Shown: positions 44,380 to 55,881 of the stretch, in pieces
How the letters are laid out: the number at the start of each line of letters is the position of its first letter
Numbering within the stretch: the first letter of the stretch is position 1
Assembly (NCBI GenBank): GCA_002104905.1
Contig: MCFE01000087.1
Coordinates: forward strand, 1 to 64,000
From: Basidiobolus meristosporus CBS 931.73
Lineage: Eukaryota; Basidiobolomycota; Basidiobolomycetes; Basidiobolales; Basidiobolaceae
DNA: 64,000 bases
Direction: 5' to 3'
Translations under genes and position numbers: made by a program
Notes under the pieces: model-generated
Told to the model about the DNA's origin: nothing
What the model saw: only the letters and a program-made list of their open reading frames with translations
Database searches by the model: none

Positions 44380-44990
44380 ATTGTATTATATGGTTCTCTG
44401 GCAGTCGCTGTGCAGTTGAAACTTCTTGTGATCTTCCTTTTGTATTAGCACTTTGGTTCCTACTTCTGGTTATTGGTCATCTACGTTTTTGTCATATCTT
44501 AATTTCATTTGTTGACCTTGGTCTTTATGCCGTTTTAAAAACCTACTCCCGCTTGTGACCTAACTTCCATTTCTCGTATCCTCCATTCTACTTTATCATC
44601 ATCGTCTTCAGGATTCCACAGATTTGGTTGTGTTGTGGCACCTGGCATCTTTGGCTCTTGTCTTTATACCACATAGAATGGTGAATACGCAACAAGTCAC
44701 ATGGGCTCGTATTCTGCATGCAAAGAGTACCTGCTGAACAAAATCATTTCACTTGTGGTGTATACCTTGAACATAGGTTGCTAGCATTCGGTAAAGCAGC
44801 CCGTTAAAACGTTCATTCACCCCATTTTTTCTAGGATGAATAGCTGAAGTCTTAAATGTTTGATTCCTTGTAGTTTAACGTAGCTTCCCATTACCCCTTC
44901 AATGAAGTTTTGCCAGCACTGGATGGGTCCATTCGTTATAAGTAAAAAAATACCGTTCTCAATGTGTCAGATCGTACATACAAGTGGCGA
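44380..44990 (-). pseudogene. Degenerate Ty3/gypsy integrase C-terminal fragment
   Basis: The minus strand encodes an integrase end: a NGVNERFNGL-like active-site helix near 44820, then NLWNPEDDDDK and KVLIQKEDHKKFQ, with several stops. It belongs to the same group as elements C and D but is a separate piece from the Gag-Pol fragment beside it. Confidence 0.7.
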
Positions 44991-45346
44991 GATGCATAGA
45001 ACGTTAATCTACTGAGACAGACTAAAAATAGCTTTACAAGATGGGTCATTCCCGAAAAAAGGGGTTGATACTGTAAAGACAAAGATTCTTCCTGAGAAAA
45101 ATCAGTTGAAGAAGGGGAGAATGTTGTAATAGTTTGAAAGCTGTCCTGAACGAACTGAAGATCTGGGCATATACAGAGGCGTCAGCACCAAATAACACCT
45201 AAGTATATGCAAATAGATGGCCAGATATGAAACAAAACTGTTTGCATGTATTCGGAAAATGTGTTAAATAGCTGATCGCAGGCCAAAATAAAGGCAGACT
45301 TGGTTACACCAAACAAAGGAACAGGAATAACCCGGATCGCATAGCA
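44990..45346 (+). mobile_element. LTR-F with preceding 3' end of an element (plus orientation)
   Basis: An integrase C-terminal stub (DRLKIALQDGSFP) leads into a polypurine tract (gaagaaggggaga). An LTR follows at 45122-45346 (TGTTGTAA...ATAGCA). It is the inverse of the LTR at 46075-46275. Confidence 0.65.
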
Positions 45347-46050
45347 TTTTCATCTCTCTTCTGTTTTGGACACTCGTAATTTGGTCGTATCTTTCTGCAA
45401 TCATGTAGGTCTCCTTAAATGAGCTAGGATTTTGAAGCTCTACCTCTCTTCTAGTTGCCTTCATAAGTCCACGTGTGTACCGATCAAGTATCTCATCTTC
45501 AGCAATTCCCTCAATATCCAATAGAATACTCTTGAATTGGTTAGCGAAATTATTAATTGTTTCCTTCTGAACTAGCCGTACAAGTTTGTCTCTGGCACGC
45601 TTAGTTGCTGTTACGAGCTTGAATTCGGTCCTCAATTTTTGTTTGAACCAATTCCACTGTTCAACTTCAACTTCATAACCTTCTTGGACTCTCTTCAAGT
45701 GAGACCTCCATGATAACAACGCTTGTCCCCTGAACAGACTTGATGCGTAATCCACCATTTGTGACTTACTAACGTTTGTAAATTTCAGGTGCTTTTCAAC
45801 TTGGAAAATCCAAGAATCCACATTTGATTTTCCTTCAAACGTGTCAGGCTTTACTAACTTTGCGTGATCGGACCCCATACTTCCATATGCCTTCCAGATA
45901 TCTTCTGTTGTAGGCAAGTTCTCTTGCGCACCATATTGCGCCTTTAGCCACTGGTTTCCTTCATTTAATTCTTGCTATTGCTCGCGTAGCAATGCATTGA
46001 TGTCTTTTCCAGAGCTACATCCTTTGGTACTCTTGCTATTGGGAGAACCG
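45264..46050 (-). pseudogene. Retrotransposon Gag fragment (family F)
   Basis: The minus-strand frame from near 46050 encodes a Gag capsid region (KLVKPDTFEGKSNVDSWIFQVEKHL...LEGIAEDEILDRYTRGL). It runs into the inverted LTR-F and loses homology there. It is closely related to the Gag of elements C and D. Confidence 0.75.
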
Positions 46051-46074
46051 CCTTTTGTGTTGCTGCTATCCAAG

Positions 46075-46275
46075 TGTTATGAACTCCGGGTTGTTCCTAT
46101 TCCTTTGTTTGATGTAATCAAGTCTGCCTTTATTTGGCCTGCGATCAACTATTTAACACATTGTTTCATATCTGGCCGTCTATTTGCATATACTTGAGTG
46201 TTATTTGGTGCTGGCGCCTCTGTATATGCCTAGACCTTTAGTTCGCTCAGGTCAGGTTTCAAGCTATTATTACTT
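46075..46275 (-). mobile_element. LTR-F (minus orientation)
   Basis: It starts TGTTATGAACTCC and is preceded on the element-internal side by ggatagcagcaac, resembling the primer-binding site of the related families. Its right edge is blurred where LTR-B begins. Confidence 0.65.
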
Positions 46276-46279
46276 GTAA

Positions 46280-46499
46280 TGTTACGCTCGTAGAGGGAAA
46301 TCCCGGCTAAACAGTAAATCTCTTGGGATTCCGGTGAGAGTAAGAGTTGATCCAGGATGCAAGGGAGAAGATACTTTATTCGTGTACAAGTCTATCTGTA
46401 ATAGTTATTCATGGTGTGCTTTATATGCAGTGTGCTAAATTAAGTTTTAGTGATAAATTAGTAATGGATAGGGTTTCTGGTATACTTTACCCTGTAACA
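46280..46499. mobile_element. LTR-B, copy 1
   Basis: TGTTACGC...GTAACA. It is homologous to 46828-47136 ('ttgatccagg.tgcaag', 'agaagatactttatt') but ~80 bp shorter. The two copies are separated only by LTR-A. Confidence 0.7.
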
Positions 46500-46501
46500 A
46501 G

Positions 46502-46824
46502 TGTTATGTGCTTAAAGAGTAATGTCCTTTAGAGAGTACAAAAATGGATAACGTGTATGTTATCTCGTAGATTCAACGGGGTAGTGTAAGAATATCTCTT
46601 CAAAGGTTAGGGTGGTGACTTGTAGAAATAAATTCCAAGTAATATTTGTTTCTACCGCTCTTCCTGCTTCTAACCAAACTTCTCTCTTTATTTGATTGTT
46701 TGACTTGTATTTATACCTTATTGTGAGTCTGGTGATTTGTCTTGTTTTGCTTTTCTCTGGCTACTAAGTTGTCTTTGTACTCATTGGTGTCACTTAACAT
46801 CAAGTGACTCCTTACTCTGTAACA
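46502..46824 (-). mobile_element. Solo LTR, family A
   Basis: Full-length LTR-A in minus orientation, between the two LTR-B copies. No matching 5-bp target duplication is seen, so recombination may have shaped this junction. Confidence 0.8.
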
Positions 46825-46827
46825 AGT

Positions 46828-47136
46828 TGTCATGCTCATTGAAGAAAATCTTAGTTAAGCAGTGTATCTTTTGGGATTCTGGATAGGGTAGAGTTGATCC
46901 AGGTTGCAAGTAAGAAGATACTTTATTTGTGTACAAACCTGTCTGCAATTGTTATTCATAGTGTGCCTTTTATACTGTGTGTGCTAATTAGGTTTCAGTG
47001 ATAAACTAGTGATAAATTGATGCTAGATAGGGTTTTGGTCAGAGTAACTCTATTTGATTGCCTTATATCCATACAGATGGTTGTCTTTTGCAGGGGGCCT
47101 ACCACTTATCCTAGTGGTATATTTTACCCTGTAACA
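46828..47136. mobile_element. LTR-B, copy 2
   Basis: TGTCATGC...GTAACA, 309 bp. It abuts LTR-C after only 3 nt. Confidence 0.7.
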
Positions 47137-47247
47137 AGATGTTATGATATTCAGGTCTGGTTCTCCCACTTTGCTGGTGTAACAAGACCTGTCTTTATTT
47201 TTACCACAGGATCTGCTTTTAACACAATTCCCAATTGCTTGCATAGA

Positions 47248-48788
47248 CTATTGTCTCAAGTTTGCCCAACAGTGAGCATATAATGAAGCATTATCACATG
47301 GTGACATAACTATATATGTTGTGATCATCTGAATGTTCTGGTTGGGTTTCAGACTGATAACATTTTCCCCTTCTTCAGTTGATTCTTCTCCTAAAGAATC
47401 TTCAACTTTAAAATACCAAATTTTCTTTTCAGGAAATGGTCCCCCTTGAAGGGCTACTTGGTGGACCAATGTTATCTGTATTTGCTCATCAAGGTCTACT
47501 AGCTGATATGTTGAAAACAGCATAACTCTTCTAATTGTGAATGGTCCCATCCAGTATGGTTGAAACTTCTTGTGGTCTTCCTTACGCATTAAGACTCTTG
47601 TTCCTATCTCAAATTCTTGACTGCTTGCATTCTTGTCATTGTTGTAAAATTTTGTAATTCCTCCTAAATACTCACCTAACTTAGTCACTTAGAGCATTAC
47701 CTTCAAATCCTAGAGAATACTGACCAAATTCCTTGTTGGGATTTACTTCAAATATTTTCACCAAAATATCAGGTACCCAGAATATGAGAATTAGAAAAGT
47801 TGTCCAAACAGCCCCAAACTTTGCACAGATGTTCTTGAGACCTTCCTAACCCTATTTTACATGTTTGTTATGCCAAGACCATGTAAAAGTATTAATACTA
47901 CTTTTACATTCAATAAATCATCAAGTGAAAACCACATAATCTACTTGTTCTCCCAATCACTTCCAATATCTCCAAGACTCTTACAACAGTCATAACATAA
48001 GATCATTTGCTGGCCTTGGTTTTCAAGTTGCTTCAGCACTTCTTCCCTCCTATGATCTAGACTTTCCAATTCTCTGATCTTTCATTCTGCTTCATCATCT
48101 TCATCATCAAGGTCCCAAAGATCTGGATGCAATGTGTCACCAGGTATCATGGGTTCCCTCCCATAGACAAGATAAAAGGGCAAGTATCCTGTAGCTATGC
48201 AAGACTGTATTTGACATGCAAATAGTGCTTGCCGTACAAAATCATCCCATTTATGTTGTGCCCCCTGAACATAAATTGTCAACATTTGGCTAAAGAGTCC
48301 ATTGAAGTGTTCATTAACCCCATTTGTTCTGGGGTGAAAGGCAGATGTTTTTAAATGTTTGATCCCCTGTAATTCTATGTAATTCTTCATGATTCCTTCA
48401 ATGAAGTTTTGTCCTCTATCTGTGAGAATTTCCTCAGTGCATCCAAACTGTAAAGTATTATCTTATACAGAAAAATTGCTACTTCTTTTGCGGTAGCTTT
48501 TCTTATTGATTGGGCAATTGGCCACTTTGTTGTGTGGTCAATTGCCATTAATATCCCCTTGTTACCTCTCCTAGTGTTTGTAAGTCTTCCAATGAAGTCT
48601 AAACTCCAGCTACTAAATGCTGGGACTTGGGGTAACAAATGTAGTGATGCAGCCTGCTGCTTCCTGCTTTTTATTAACTGACAGTTAGGGCAGAATTGTA
48701 TGGCCAGTGCAATATTTTCTGCCATATTTGGCCACTGGTTAGCATACACAGACAATACAGAATTTCTTGGTCTTGATATTTTCTGCAC
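47248..48788 (-). pseudogene. Integrase of element C, interrupted
   Basis: The fragments encode a zinc-binding start (CPNCQLIKSRKQ), the catalytic core (WSLDFIGRL...NGVNEHFNGLF) and a C-terminal GPF/Y-like domain (WMGPFTIRRVM). The repeat at 47692-47996 splits core from C-terminus, and stops break the core. Confidence 0.8.
47692..47996 (+). repeat. LTR-G repeat inserted in element C
   Basis: Matches the copy at 1437-1801. It ends with 'cagtcataaca'. The integrase frame resumes on both sides, which makes this a nested insertion. Confidence 0.7.
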
Positions 48789-49100
48789 AATACTTCTTCA
48801 TTAACTTGGAACTTATCAAGCTCTTATAATACTAACTCATTGACTTCTATAGTTGTTCCCTCAGGGAAGGTCTGGTTGCAACAGTACTCCACCTACTGCC
48901 CAAGATAAGGCATTTGTTGTCAAATAAAAGATTCTTGTGAAATCAGTACTTTTCAATACTGGTATGTTCAATAAAGCTTGCTTCAACCCTTGGGATGCTA
49001 CTTTACAGTTTGCTTCTGGAATTATTCTTGCCACTACATCATCACTGAATGTAGGTGTACTCCATGAGACATAAGTTTTCTTTTTAGCTAAGACAGTGTT

Positions 49101-50201
49101 TTATGCTGCTAATTTGACATCTTGGCTCTTTGTTGGTTGGATTAATAACTTGAGTGTCTTTACCAATACTTCAGAGATGTAATTATCACTTGATCCAATG
49201 TCTAAAATAACTTTCACTGGTTGACTACTAATTTCCACCAGCCACTGAATTACTGGCTTTGTTGGTTCTTCTATTTGCCAATTAAACTCTTCTACCATGT
49301 GTAAGATATGTTGTTCTTTTATTGCATTCAACATTTCTGCAGAGTCTTCTACTTCCACTTTGAACAGGTTATCCTTCTTACACTTAGAACATTCATAAAA
49401 TTGATGGCCTTCTTTTTTGCAATTGGAACACAGATTGTGTTTCATGCAATATTCTTTAGTTTTTTTCTTATTTTGATCCAATGTTTTGGCAGATTCTTGT
49501 CCTTCTTTTCTACCTGCTTAGATATTGCCAAACATAATCTGTTTATATCTTTCTGCCATCATATGTGCTTCTCTAAATGTTTGTGGGTCATGAAACTCCA
49601 CTTCTTTTCTTGTTGATTTTTTTAAACCACAAACATAACAATCAAGTATCTCATCCTTAGAGATACTGTCAATATCCAACAGCAGATTTTTGAAGTGGCT
49701 AGTATAACTACTAACTGTTCCTTTTTGGACTAACTTAGCAAGTTTATATCTGGCTTGCTTTGTAGCTGTTATTGGTTTAAACTCTGTTACTGATTCTTGT
49801 TTGAATTCCCTCCATATCTCAATTTCATCTTCATGACCTTCATTAGACCTTCTTAAATACAATCTCCACCACAATAATGCTCTTCGGATCAGACTTGAAG
49901 TGTATTCAACTTTCTGAGACTGACCAACATTTGTGAACTTCATATACTTCTCAACTTGAAATATCCAAGTGTCCACATTTGATTTTCCTTCATAAGTTTC
50001 AGGCTTTGTCAACTTTACCCAATTAGATCCTGGACTTCCATATGCCTTCAAAATATCTTCTTTTGTAAGCAAATCTTCTTGTGCACTATATTGTGCCTTC
50101 AGCCACTGGTTCTCTTCCTTTAATTCTTGTAATTGCTCTCTTAGCAATGCATTTAAGTCTTCACCAGGGATACTACCTTCAGTACTTTTACTAGTACTCA
50201 T
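49101..50201 (-). pseudogene. Gag and protease start of element C
   Basis: A 227-codon Gag ORF (start 50201) holds a coiled N-terminus (LREQLQELKEENQWLKAQY) and a capsid-like core (ETYEGKSNVDTWIFQVEKYM). A stop separates it from a 126-codon ORF with a CX2CX4HX4C knuckle (CSNCKKEGHQFYEC) and an ILDIGSS motif, where DTGS/DSGA is usual in the protease. Confidence 0.8.
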
Positions 50202-50484
50202 CTTCTCTTCTTTTTCCAGAGGATCTACAATGAATTGTTGCTACCAAATGCTATGATATTCAGGTCCGGTTCTCCCACTTTGCTGGTGTAACAAGGTCTG
50301 TTTTTATTTTTAGCGCTGGATCTGCTTTTAACACAATTCCCAACTGCTTGCATAGACTATTGTCTCAAGTTTGCCCAACAGTGAGCATATATTGAAACAT
50401 CATCACACGGTGATATAACTACATATGTTGTGATCATCTGAATGTTCTGTTTGGGTTTCAGACTATTGTAACAAAAATGTAGAG

Positions 50485-50555
50485 GCGCCGTTAGTACAGT
50501 GGTAGAATTGAAGCTTCCCAAGCTTTAGCCCCGGGTTTGATTCCCGGACGGCGCA
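50485..50555 (+). tRNA. tRNA-Gly (CCC), copy 10, T-loop variant
   Basis: Same gene except that the T loop reads TTTGATT instead of TTCGATT. The invariant C56 is changed by a CpG-to-TpG transition. The fold is otherwise intact and a T5 terminator follows, but B-box function should be weakened. LTR-C ends 11 nt upstream. Confidence 0.85.
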
Positions 50556-51121
50556 TCACCTTTTTCATTTAATCAATGGCATTCCTCGAACCGTCACACT
50601 ACCTCCCAAATTTTGGAGCAACTTTAGAATTTCCAGTAGAAGGGAATCCATGCACTTGTACCATTTCAACGCCGGTTTTCCGTACCATCAAAGTGAAGAG
50701 ATTTAAATTTATGAATCATCAATCTTCCGAAAACACACTGGACCAATTGAAATAATAGGTCGAAATGTGTATGTTTGTAATAGAGTAGTAAGTTAAAGAG
50801 CGGAGTGGCCTTGGTATTCCGGTAAACTTAAGGATCAACTGAGCACAAGTTCCATCAGAGCCCTAAAACTAGGAAATATTGTGGAAACCCACAATAATAG
50901 CAGAAATCATTCCAAATCTTGAAGGAGCTATGTAATTGACAAGAAAAATGAAGTTGGTGTATTTTGAGCACAAACGGGTCAATGCTGAGATCACCCAACT
51001 AGGCTTTGATCCACTGGTGATTTTACAGTTTCTCCAAATGTTGTGTTTTGATGGATATGATATACTCTTGGTTGTACGGTATTCATTTTCGGAGTGCCCG
51101 TAAACGGGAGCAAAAGATTGT

Positions 51122-51192
51122 TGCGCCGTCCGGGAATCAAACCCAGGGCTAAAGCTTGGGAAGCTTCAATTCTACCACTGTACTAACGGCGC
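51122..51192 (-). tRNA. tRNA-Gly (CCC), copy 11, two changes
   Basis: Carries the same C56-to-T change as copy 10 and a second C-to-T change in the T stem, which leaves a mismatch (CTGGG with CCCGG). Both are CpG-to-TpG. It is probably a weak or dead gene. LTR-D starts 11 nt beyond its 5' end. Confidence 0.8.
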
Positions 51193-51413
51193 CTCTGTAT
51201 TTGTGTTATGAAATCCAGGCCAGTTCCCCTCCTTCTGTTTGGTGTAACAAGGTCTGTCCTTTATTTTAGCGTAGGATCTACTTTTTATACATTTCTCAAT
51301 CATTTGCATACAACTTGTCTTACTTTAGCCCATCAGTCTTTGATCATCTTTGATGATTTTTGGTGTTGACGCATCTCTATATGCAACAACTTGCTGCCTG
51401 TTCTGGTTGGGAT

Positions 51414-54133
51414 TCAGACTTTCATAACATTTTCCCCTTCTTCAATTGATTCTTCTCCTGAAGAATCCTCGTCTTTATGGTACCAAACCTTCTTTTTGGG
51501 GAATGGTCCGCCTTGCAATGCTATTTTTAGTCTGTCTTGGTGGACTAGCGTTTTCTGAACTTGGCCACTCATATCTACGAGCTGATATGTTGAGAATGGC
51601 ATTATTCTACTTACAACAAATGGGCCCATCTAGTACGGTTGAAACTTCTTGTGGTCCTCCTTTTGTATTAGAACCTTTGTTCCAACTTCCAGCTCTTGGT
51701 CACCTACATTTTTATCGTATCGCAATTTCATTTGTTGACCTTGACTTTCAAGTCTTTTTATCACTTCCTCTTGCTTGTGGCCTAACGCCTCCAATTCTTG
51801 TATTCTCCATTCTGCTTTATTGTATTCATTGTTGAGATTCCAGAGGTTTGGCCGTACTGTGTCACCTGGGATTTTTGGCTCTTGTCCATATACTAAGTAG
51901 AAGGGTGTATACCCTGTAGGTACATGGCATCATATTTGACACGCAAAAAGTGCCTGTTGCACGGATTCATCCTGTTTGTGGCATGCACCTTGGACATAGG
52001 TTGTTAGCATTCTACAAAACAACCCATTAAAACGTTCATTCACCCCATTAGTTCTAGGGTGAAATGCCAATGTTTTTAAGTGTTTAATTCCTTGCATCCT
52101 AACATAGCTTCCCATTACGCCTTCAATAAAGTTTTGCCCTCTTTTGGTAAGTATTTCTTCTGGGCAACCAAACTGTAACAGTATTTCTTCATACAGGAAC
52201 GTAGCTACCTCTTTTGCTGTAGCTCTTCTTATTGCTTTAGCAATTGGCCACTTTGTGGTGTGGTTTATAGCAGTTAGTATCCATTTGTTACCCTTTTTGT
52301 TTCTGGCAACCTTCCAATGAAGTTTAAACTCCACCAACTAAATGCTGGGACTTGTGGTAATGGGTGAAGTTGTGCCTCTTGTTTTCTTCCCGGCGTGGCT
52401 AACTGACAGTTGGGGCAGAACCAAATAACTTTTGCAATATCTTGAGTCATATTTGGCCACCAGGCTTGAGGCTTCAGTTAGTTTAAGACTCCTTGCACTC
52501 CTAAATGGCCATATGCCTGATGATATTTGCAGATTAGATCTGCGCGCAATATATGTGGGCAAAACAGGATTTCTGGGTCTTGTATTTTTCTGTACAAAAC
52601 TTCTTCATTTATGCAAAACTTGTCTGCTTCCTGTCTTACTAATTCTTTAACTTCTGCAGGGATCTCTTCTGGGAAGGTTTGCTCCTGTAGGTATTGAGGT
52701 ATTAGAGTTGGCCAATCCAACACATCTATCATGAGGATTGTGCTTTCTATTATCTGTTCTTGTGTCTCCTCTTCCATCCTGGAGAGTGCATCGGCTACTT
52801 TATTTGAGCTACCTTTTATGTAGGTGATCTCAAAATTGAATTGTTGCAAGTATTCTATCCAACGCAGCATTCTTCTTGATAAGGTTTTTTGTGTATTAAC
52901 AAATCTTAGACTTGCATGATATGTCTGGATAATACACTTTTTTCCTTCTTGGTAGCATCGCCACACTTTCAAACAAACAATTATTGCCAATAACTCTTTT
53001 TCGTGTGTTGGATAATTATGTTCTGCTGCTGAGAGTTTTCTACTTTTGAACGCAATTGGATGCTCCTGTTTGTCCTGATATTGTGACAGTACTCCCCCTA
53101 CGGCCCATAGTGAAGCATCGGTTGTTAAATAGAAGGTTTTTGAATAATCCGGGCTTTTCAACACTGGGGCGTTTACTAATGCAACCTTCAACTGTTGGAA
53201 TGCAACTTCACATATTTTTGACCAAGTGCACATCCTTTCTTGCTTTAGTAAGTCCATCAGTGGCGCTGCTATCTGTGCAAAGCCTGCTATAAACTTTTGG
53301 TAATATGATGCTAACCCTAGAAACAATTGTAGCTTGGTTATCGAGTTTGGGTATGGCCACTCTTCTATTATCTTTACTTACTTATTGTCAACTTTCAGGC
53401 CTTCTGTGGTAATCACATGTCCTAAATATTCAATTTCTTTTGTATTGAACTGACATTTTTCCTTGTTTGCTACTGATTTTTCTCTTTGCAAAATATCAAA
53501 GACAATTCACAGATGGTCTTGATGTTCTGCTAGTGTTTTGCTATATATTAATATATCATCTAGGTATACTAATATAAATTGATCTAGATATTGATGAAAA
53601 ATGCTATTCATCAATGTCATAAAGGTGGCTAGTGCGTTGGTGAGTCCAAAACTCATTACCACAAACTTGTAATGGCTGTAGCATGTGCAAAATGCTGTTT
53701 TCTCAATATCACCTTCTTGAATTCAGATTTGGTAGTAGCCACCTTTCAGATCTATCTTTGAAAACACCCTTGCACCATTCAGGTTGTCAAACAGTTTGTC
53801 AATTTGGGGGAGTGGGCACTTGTTTTTGATTGTTGCTGAATTTAGGGCTTGATAGTCCACACACAAACAAAGAGACCCCTCCTTCTTCTTAACAAACAAT
53901 ACCGGTGCTTCAAACAGCAATTTACTTGGTCTTATATAACCTTTCTCTAACAATTCAGCTAATTGTTTTTTTAATTCTTGTAGCCCCAATGGACTCATCC
54001 AGTAAGGCTGTTTTGACACCAGTGAGCTGTTTTCTAGATAAATCTTGTGATCCACACTTCTTTTTGGTGGTGAGCCTTTGAGTACTCTGAACACATCTTG
54101 GTACTCATCCAAGATACTTTGGATATCCTGCAT
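51414..54133 (-). pseudogene. Pol of element D
   Basis: The protein fragments read in order RT ([29 protein letters not shown], then [12 protein letters not shown]), RNase H (TTDASLWAVGGVLSQY, KVADALSR), integrase zinc region and core (HHTTKWPIAKAIRRATAKEV, TNGVNERFNGLF), and the C-terminal domain (FSTYQLVDMSGQVQKTLVHQ). Several stops and frameshifts disable it. Confidence 0.85.
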
Positions 54134-54142
54134 GTTGTTGGT

Positions 54143-54629
54143 TTACTTGGTGTCTTCATCTAGAATGCTGTATATAAATTCAACATTGCTTTTGTCTACT
54201 TTCCTTGCTGCTTTAGAAAGTTGTGACTTTCTAATTACAAGTACCTCCTCTTCTTTTAGCAGTTCTGTGTTTGGTTTACAGATTACCTGCCACCTCCCTT
54301 CCTTATATACTGCCACTTCTTGCATTTGCCAATTGATGACAGGATTTTGTTTGTACAATTTTAGAATTTTAGGTATTTTTCAACCTGAAAATCCAAGAAT
54401 CCACATTTGACTTCCCATCAAATGTATCAGGCTTAGCTAACTTTACATGACCGGATTCCAAACTTCCATATGCCTTCAGAATATCTTCTTTAGTAGGCAA
54501 CTCTTCCTGTGCACTATACTGTGCTTTTAGCCACTGGTTCTCTTCTTTCAATTCTTGTAATTGCTCTTGCAGCAATGCATTAATGTCTTCACCAGGGCTG
54601 CTTTCTTTAGTACTCTTGCTAGTACTCAT
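54143..54629 (-). pseudogene. Truncated Gag of element D joined to a pre-RT segment
   Basis: It starts MSTSKSTKESSPGEDINALL, as in element C, but breaks off inside the capsid region. The next frame (54358-54143) is the linker just before RT, so most of Gag and the protease are deleted. Confidence 0.75.
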
Positions 54630-54907
54630 TTTCTTGTAGTTTGGAGGATTATTTGTTGTTTTGCTGCTACCAAATGTTATGAAATGCAGGCCAGTTCCTG
54701 TCCTTCTGTTTGGTGTAACAAGGTCTGTCCTTTATTTTAGCGTAGGATCTACTTTTTATACATTTCTGGATCATTTGCACACAACTTGTCTTACTTTAGC
54801 CCATCAGTCTTTGATCATCTTTGATGATTTTTGGTGTTGACGCATCTCTATATGCAACAACTTGCTGCCTGATTCTGGTTGCAATTCAGACTTTCATAAC
54901 AAAAATA

Positions 54908-55234
54908 TGTTACATACTTAAAGAGTAATGTCCTTTAGAGAGTACAAAAAGGGATAATGTGTATGTTATCTTGTAGATTTGATGGGGTAGTGTAAGAATA
55001 TCTCTTTAAAAGGTTAGGGGGGTGACTTTGTAGAAATATATTCAAGCTAATATTTGTTCCTACTACACTCTTCTGCCTATAACCAAAACTCCCTTTTTAT
55101 TTAGTTGTTTGTTTGGTATTTATACCTTATTGTGAGTCTGGTGATTTGTCTTTGATTTGCTTTTCCCTGGCTACTAAGTCATCTTTGTATGCGTTGATAT
55201 CACTTAACATCGAGTGACTCTTTACTCTGTAACA
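54908..55234 (-). mobile_element. Solo LTR, family A, with target-site duplication
   Basis: TGTTACAT...GTAACA, flanked on both sides by the perfect 5-bp repeat AAATA (54903-54907 and 55235-55239). This proves its edges. It lies 10 nt upstream of tRNA copy 12. Confidence 0.9.
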
Positions 55235-55244
55235 AAATACAGAG

Positions 55245-55315
55245 GCGCCGTTAGTACAGTGGTAGAATTGAAGCTTCCCAAGCTTTAGCCCCGGGTTCGA
55301 TTCCCGGACGGCGCA
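55245..55315 (+). tRNA. tRNA-Gly (CCC), copy 12
   Basis: Identical to the consensus, with a T4 terminator. It is the left end of a convergent cassette with copy 13. Confidence 0.95.
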
Positions 55316-55881
55316 ACGATCTTTTGCTCCCGTTTACGGGCACTCCAAATGTTGTGTTTTGATGGATATGATATACTCTTGGTTGTACGGTATTCATTTT
55401 CGGAGAAACTGTAAAATCACCAGTGGATCAAAGCCTAGTTGGGTGATCTCAGCATTGACCCGTTCGTGCTCAAAATACACCAACTTCATTTTTCTTGTCG
55501 ATCACATAGCTCCTTCAAGATTCGGAATGATTTCTGCTATTATTGTGGGTTTCCGCAATATTTCCTAGTTTTAGGGCTCTGATGGAACTTGTGCTCAGTT
55601 GATCCTTAAGTTTACCGGAATACCAAGGCCACTCCGCTCTTTAACCCACTACTCTATTACAAACATACACATTTCGACCTATTATTTCAATTGGTCCAGT
55701 GTGTTTTCGGAAGATTGATGATTCATAAATTTAAATCTCTTCACTTTGATAGTACGGAAAACCGGCATTGAAATGGTACAAGTGCATGGATTCCCTTCTA
55801 CTGGAAATTCTGAAGTTGCTCCAAAATTTGGGAGGTAGTGTGACGGTTTGAGGAATGCCATTGATTAAATGAAAAAGGTGA

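Larger units (their letters stand above)
47140..50473 (-). mobile_element. Ty3/gypsy element C, internally deleted
   Basis: LTRs lie at 47140-47362 and 50249-50473. On the minus strand a TTTGGTAGCAAC primer-binding site follows the 5' LTR, and a polypurine tract (gaagaaggggaaaa) precedes the 3' LTR. Gag (50201-49518) and zinc-knuckle plus protease start (49481-49101) are followed by only a trace of RNase H, then integrase (48788-48082), so reverse transcriptase is deleted. An LTR-G repeat (47692-47996) interrupts the integrase C-terminus. The 5' LTR edge lies 11 nt upstream of tRNA copy 10. Confidence 0.85.
50485..51192. repeat. Convergent tRNA-Gly cassette (copies 10 and 11)
   Basis: A 566-nt spacer lies between two facing tRNA genes. 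The spacer is repeated in inverse orientation at 55316-55881 between copies 12 and 13, with about 99% visual identity. An inner 63-bp segment (51032-51094) does not follow the inversion. Confidence 0.9.
51204..54901 (-). mobile_element. Ty3/gypsy element D, degenerate
   Basis: LTRs at 51204-51429 and 54675-54901 bracket a minus-strand element. A TTTGGTAGCAGC primer-binding site follows the 5' LTR and a polypurine tract (gaagaaggggaaaa) precedes the 3' LTR. Gag is cut after ~86 codons (54629-54369) and joined to a pre-RT segment. RT (54133-53400), RNase H (53326-52790) and integrase (52700-51414) are present but broken by stops and frameshifts. The element lies 11 nt upstream of tRNA copy 11. 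Confidence 0.85.
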
